Source of the DNA: Bacteroidales bacterium
GTDB lineage: Bacteria; Bacteroidota; Bacteroidia; Bacteroidales; F082
Reading direction: 5' to 3'
Length of the DNA: 64,000 bases
NCBI GenBank assembly: GCA_017539045.1
Contig: JAFYHS010000015.1
Span: 19,503 to 83,502, forward strand
Numbering within the stretch: position 1 is the stretch's first letter; each line of letters starts with the position of its first letter. Positions 61,501 through 64,000 of this stretch are shown piece after piece. The position numbers were made by a program, and so were the translations under genes. The notes under the pieces were generated by a model that made no database searches, was not told the DNA's origin, and was given only the letters and a program-made list of their open reading frames with translations.

Positions 61501-63166
61501 TCGCGCTGCCGCAGCTGTTGCTGACTTTGTAATGCAAATACCAGTTATTATAGGTAGCAGGAACGTTCTGAATGCTGAAGGATTGATAAGTGCCGTTTTG
61601 CGTCTGGCAGATTTCCCAAACCCCATTGCCCGTGCCGTCAAAGGTCGGTGCAGTCACCTCGAGGTCGTCACCGGAACAGATGGCGTCGGGGGCCGTCAAT
61701 GCGCCAACGTTGGAAGGCGCTACGTTCACCGTTAGCTGACGGGCGGGGTTGCTATAGACATAACCGCAGCTACCTTCAACCATATAGCGGATATACCAGC
61801 CATTATATGTCGCTGGGATATTATTCAAGCTATTGTTATTAAACGTAATATAAGTCCCATTTTCCATCTGTGAGGCCACCCAACCTTGACTAAGAATACT
61901 TGAACCGTTTGGATTAATCGTAGGAGCATTGATATTCAAGTTCCCTCCTGCACAAATCGGTTGTACTTGAGGCGTTTGCCCCAAGGATGGACCTGCTGTA
62001 ACGGTAATCTGAACGGCATTGCTGTGCCCGTCGCCGCAGTTGTTGGAAGCTGTATAACGCACCCACTTGCCATTCATATTCTGTGGAATGTTGTTCGGGT
62101 CAAAAGCCTGGAAAGTACCGGTTTGGGTAGAACTGTATTCCCATTGCCCAGGAACATTTGGGGTCACTGACGGCGTGGGGATGTTTAAAGCGCCTCCTGC
62201 ACATATCGGCACAGAAACGGAAATGTTAGACACTTCAGGGATTTGTTCGACGGTAACGTAGACCCAAGCTTCATCATATATATTCTGAGCAGCGAAACCA
62301 ACACGATACTTAAACTGATCAACCCCGGAAAACGATGCATCATTACAAATGTATTCTATCGTATTGTTATCACGATTTGCCTCTCCATGCGAAGGTTGCA
62401 CCATGACTTGAATAGAAAGGTTTTGTAAATTAGGAGAAATGATGTCATTCTCTAAAACTGGAATATTCACAGGTGACAGGTAACATGCCAACGGCCATGT
62501 GTCGTTAACTGCAGTCACACTGTATACCTCATCGGGGACAAAGGAAATATCATCAAGACAAAAGTCGTCGCCCAACTCATATTCGTTTCCTGAATATACA
62601 TCAAAAATCTCAATCGTTGCTTGTGTAGAATTACCACTATTCCATTTAATACCATTGTTGTTCCACTCATGCCAATTGTTATTTGTAGGCAGGGTATTCA
62701 CACCTCCGAAATTTGTTCCATTTATTTTCACTTGCAATTTGGCCTGAATTATTTGTCCATATATGACCCTATTCAAGGTCACATATCGATAAGACAATGT
62801 ATAATCAGTTTGTGGCGTAACATTTACCGTCTGCTTCCATACAAATTTGCTCGGAGCGGAACTTCCACCCCAACCATTGACAATCATATATTTCCCATGG
62901 GAATCGCTTAGGTTAGGAAAACCGACACCTCCGCCATGGCCGCTAGTAGTATTATCAATACAATAATGGCCAGCTTCAACAACATAAGCACCTGCCACAC
63001 GAGTATAGGCAGTATATGAAGGAGGGGTTATTTGACCATAAATGCTATACGACTCAAAGTCCCCATTATTTATCAAATTCTGTTGTGCAAACAATGTAGA
63101 GCACGATATCAGCGAAAACAAAAACAATCCGCTGACAATCATAAAATTACGAAAAACTTTAGTCAT
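58514..63166 (-). CDS. Giant T9SS-exported protein with cysteine-pair repeats (1550 aa)
   Basis: 1550 aa. Signal peptide to ~28 (FLFSLISCSTLFAQQ). A jelly-roll-like N-domain (NLINNGDFES..., ~30-210), a cadherin-like segment (VTAVNDTWPLACYLSPVNIPVLENDII), then seven ~80-90-residue modules each opening with a Cys ('ICAGG.....P', 'VCEGETLTLP') and closing with N-x-CG before a 'V.I.V' strand. About six 'C..Y.W......GCDSI..L.L' modules follow, then a T9SS type A domain (VKLFPNPTKGTVTIEA, LTNMMGQVLDSRDYGRSD, SVYLIEIKTVNG). It resembles long surface fibres or adhesins. The paired cysteines suggest one disulfide per module. Upstream promoter is weak. It is transcribed toward the four-gene operon but separated from it by a promoter. 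Confidence 0.87.
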   Translation of the reverse strand: MTKVFRNFMIVSGLFLFSLISCSTLFAQQNLINNGDFESYSIYGQITPPSYTAYTRVAGAYVVEAGHYCIDNTTSGHGGGVGFPNLSDSHGKYMIVNGWGGSSAPSKFVWKQTVNVTPQTDYTLSYRYVTLNRVIYGQIIQAKLQVKINGTNFGGVNTLPTNNNWHEWNNNGIKWNSGNSTQATIEIFDVYSGNEYELGDDFCLDDISFVPDEVYSVTAVNDTWPLACYLSPVNIPVLENDIISPNLQNLSIQVMVQPSHGEANRDNNTIEYICNDASFSGVDQFKYRVGFAAQNIYDEAWVYVTVEQIPEVSNISVSVPICAGGALNIPTPSVTPNVPGQWEYSSTQTGTFQAFDPNNIPQNMNGKWVRYTASNNCGDGHSNAVQITVTAGPSLGQTPQVQPICAGGNLNINAPTINPNGSSILSQGWVASQMENGTYITFNNNSLNNIPATYNGWYIRYMVEGSCGYVYSNPARQLTVNVAPSNVGALTAPDAICSGDDLEVTAPTFDGTGNGVWEICQTQNGTYQSFSIQNVPATYNNWYLHYKVSNSCGSATSNAVQIHVNDAPTIATPTTPSAICAGGSFNLVVPSIQSNGFSITDQGWQIASTQNGTYNSFNNNNVQYSSNGYWIRYYAVNECGETHSASVQVTVNDVPVVGNIAVPAGICAGQSFNLTAPTVQWRHTNQGTGSWEIQVNGVWQTLNNSNIPFAYNGCNIRYKAVNGCGTSYSSNVVQVTVYSTDPIDEGVITACDAIYHHGVYCNQNGAYVADSVTANGCTIQVSWQFTLSESYTETVPIEECESYYWPKTEMTYYTSGTYFYNFYSNDPLICDSAFTLELTINNAPEILENLEAPQSVCVGSPLAVSVPQYSMNHTNGDAHWEYATSANGPFVPFDPSVNNFSYGTYYLRYAVSNECGSANSNVVTFHVNDVPEANMQLSAIQVCEGETLTLPTENVVWHNDNENDRVAQWQMSPTQNGTYAPIDPSMPMQASHSGNWLRFVAQNSCGSDIVGPVMITVVTSEDQWLDPITACDVYMLESGQVITESTVVDYEVLEPCFHVNHQPIIINHSDYVVEPITSCHDEFEWHGMTFYRSEQTQYASVSLTNVYGCDSIVELQLDFGDYAKVTEQRFACNFYEWPRKPGSYYTESQLDSLFIPGNDVVCDSIIYLDLSLGQTYELEGEPMFECSGFVWHGVPYYEDAIVYDSLQTVGTHCDSIIAYQLTIIPPIENDTSMVSCHAVWWNGHYFENEGDEYTHVYVSQYGCDSIVTMHFSLADVIEQHVDTLACDPFDWYGHHFEGDGQSSHTFQTLQGCDSTVYLNVTFNQTEIQSNSVSACNSYVIDGVVYDQPGFYQIYYDTVYSPNGCIGSVQLLNLTVNDSELMGAISGSANVFVASNIISGIYRYEVDAAGVEGDIVWSISNPDWQIVEAQDYYCLVFVGTPGSATLTAHFNTTDCGEMEREFIINAGFFDVNEHAFEVKLFPNPTKGTVTIEAEGIEAIRLTNMMGQVLDSRDYGRSDSVMLNLTGYAPSVYLIEIKTVNGLVKKRLVLCR

Positions 63167-63238
63167 TTTTCTTCATTTTGTACATTATACAACGTGCAAA
63201 ATTGCAAAAAACGTACCAAAAATGCAAAAAAACTTCAT

Positions 63239-63703
63239 TTACAGCGGTTTTCCGTCCAAAATGGCCGATTTCAGGGTGTCGTATTCGTATGTTAACTTCA
63301 ACGAGAAGAAGGGACGGCTCTCGTCGATGAGGCGGAGGAAAATCTTGTCGCCTTCCCACATGGTGAGCTCAAGCAAGCGTTGTTTCTCGATCCACTCCAA
63401 GTCGCCCTCGTTGCATTCGATCTGCTTGCCCGTCCAGTCGGTGCAGACGAAGATGTGCATGTGCTCGTCGTCGTAGATGTTGTGCACAAATGTGACAATT
63501 CCACAGTAGCGCCATTTCGTGACGGTGAAGCCCGTCTCCTCCCACACCTCGCGCAACATGCAGTCCTCGGGGCTCTCCCCCTCCTCGAACTTGCCGCCTA
63601 CGCCGAGCCATTTGTCGTGGTTGAGGTCGTTCTCTTTCTTGGTGCGGTGCAGCATAAGATATTGACTGCCGCGCTCCAGATAACATAATGTGGTTTGTTT
63701 CAT
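63239..63703 (-). CDS. NUDIX hydrolase
   Basis: 154 aa from ATG 63703 (MKQTTLCYLERGSQYLML). An earlier ATG at 63745 would translate the repeat at 63714-63740 and is less likely. NUDIX box: GKFEEGESPEDCMLREVWEETGF (GX5EX7REVXEEXGX) near residues 37-59. Similar to MutT/8-oxo-dGTPase-type proteins (WLGVGGKFEEGESP). Cleans oxidised nucleotides or other nucleoside diphosphates; the substrate cannot be read from the sequence. Confidence 0.92.
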   Translation of the reverse strand: MKQTTLCYLERGSQYLMLHRTKKENDLNHDKWLGVGGKFEEGESPEDCMLREVWEETGFTVTKWRYCGIVTFVHNIYDDEHMHIFVCTDWTGKQIECNEGDLEWIEKQRLLELTMWEGDKIFLRLIDESRPFFSLKLTYEYDTLKSAILDGKPL

Positions 63704-63713
63704 ATTTAATTGT

Positions 63714-63740
63714 CGGCCCTTCGACAGGCTCAGGGACCTT
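63714..63740. repeat. Full-length CCCTTCGACAGGCTCAGGGACC repeat
   Basis: CGGCCCTTCGACAGGCTCAG then GGACCTT, in the NUDIX leader; the closest to a consensus of the form seen at 2731 and 23850. Confidence 0.75.
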
Positions 63741-63749
63741 GGCATTATT

Positions 63750-63781
63750 AAAAAGCAAGGCGGCCTTTGGAGCCGCCTTGC
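63750..63781 (-). terminator. gdhA terminator
   Basis: Minus strand GCAAGGCGGC-7 nt-GCCGCCTTGC then TTTTTAATAA; perfect 10-bp stem. Confidence 0.92.
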
Positions 63782-63802
63782 AAAAACCTTTTAGCTCTGG
63801 AA

Positions 63803-64000
63803 TTAGATGATACCTTGAGCCATCATGGCGTGGGCAACACGCATGAAGCCAGCGATGTTAGCACCCTTCACATAGTTGATGGTGCCATCGGCTTGCTTAC
63901 CGTATTTCACGCACTGATCGTAGATGTCGCTCATGATCTTCTTCAGCTTCTCATCAACTTCCTTAGCGGTCCAGTTGATGTGACCAGCGTTCTGGCAGAT
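63803..64000 (-). CDS. gdhA: Glutamate dehydrogenase, C-terminal 65 residues
   Basis: The minus-strand frame enters from the window edge with ICQNAGHINWTAKEVDEKL and ends GANIAGFMRVAHAMMAQGII-stop, the standard end of hexameric NAD(P)-dependent glutamate dehydrogenases (K-G-A-N-x-A-G-F-x-R-V-A-x-A-M). It makes glutamate from 2-oxoglutarate and ammonia, or the reverse. The start is beyond 64000. Confidence 0.95.
   Translation of the reverse strand: MCQNAGHINWTAKEVDEKLKKIMSDIYDQCVKYGKQADGTINYVKGANIAGFMRVAHAMMAQGII

Overview
This window looks like a chromosomal piece of an uncultured or unplaced Bacteroidales (phylum Bacteroidota). Three things point there. Six loci (one cut by the window edge) encode secreted proteins ending in the type IX secretion system (T9SS) type A sorting domain. 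Promoters carry the Bacteroidota -7 element TAnnTTTG and few genes show a Shine-Dalgarno site. Several gene neighbourhoods and families are typical of Bacteroidales (DUF1599 next to a BT_3928-like DoxX protein and folP-cdaA, DUF6263, BatA/VWA). No rRNA, tRNA or CRISPR array was seen.

Layout. 1-10.2 kb is accessory and surface-related: a T9SS protein, an AAA/DUF4143 ATPase cassette wedged between duplicated T9SS-gene tails and terminators, a membrane TPR regulator carrying two DNA-binding domains, then an A+T-richer run of secreted proteins and lipoproteins that includes one frameshifted gene. 10.3-20.6 kb is housekeeping: trmH, a TPR protein, fmt, HU, recQ, uvrB and the thrS-infC-rpmI-rplT operon, where infC appears to start at AUA. 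20.7-29.3 kb mixes secreted enzymes (SGNH hydrolase, C10 cysteine peptidase, GH27 alpha-galactosidase) with msrA and pckA. 29.3-45.7 kb is mostly core: dnaN, a 1549-aa exported protein, prmA, tpiA, an acyl-ACP thioesterase, a lone Dpp-type permease, BT_3928-like and DUF1599 proteins, folP, cdaA (c-di-AMP synthesis) and a topoisomerase IV A subunit with a possible sliding-clamp motif at its tail.

The most unusual region is 45.7-52.4 kb. A REP-associated tyrosine transposase (RAYT) and two REP palindromes lie at the left edge, and copies of the same REP unit, in opposite orientation, lie at the right edge. Between them six genes, all on the minus strand, encode a WYL-domain regulator, a stand-alone HIRAN protein behind a near-perfect palindromic operator, an ankyrin-like protein overlapping a 96-aa protein, a GmrSD-like DUF262/DUF1524 nuclease, and a WG-repeat/cysteine-cluster protein that starts 1 nt after the nuclease stop. 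I read it as a candidate defence island, possibly with an undescribed gene combination. That is inference from gene content.

52.4-63.2 kb encodes a surface operon (T9SS adhesin-like protein, lipoprotein, beta-barrel, BatA/VWA protein) and a 1550-aa T9SS protein built from repeated cysteine-pair modules. The window ends with a NUDIX hydrolase and the 3' end of glutamate dehydrogenase. Several families of short palindromic repeats are scattered through the window, and three copies are translated in frame inside genes.
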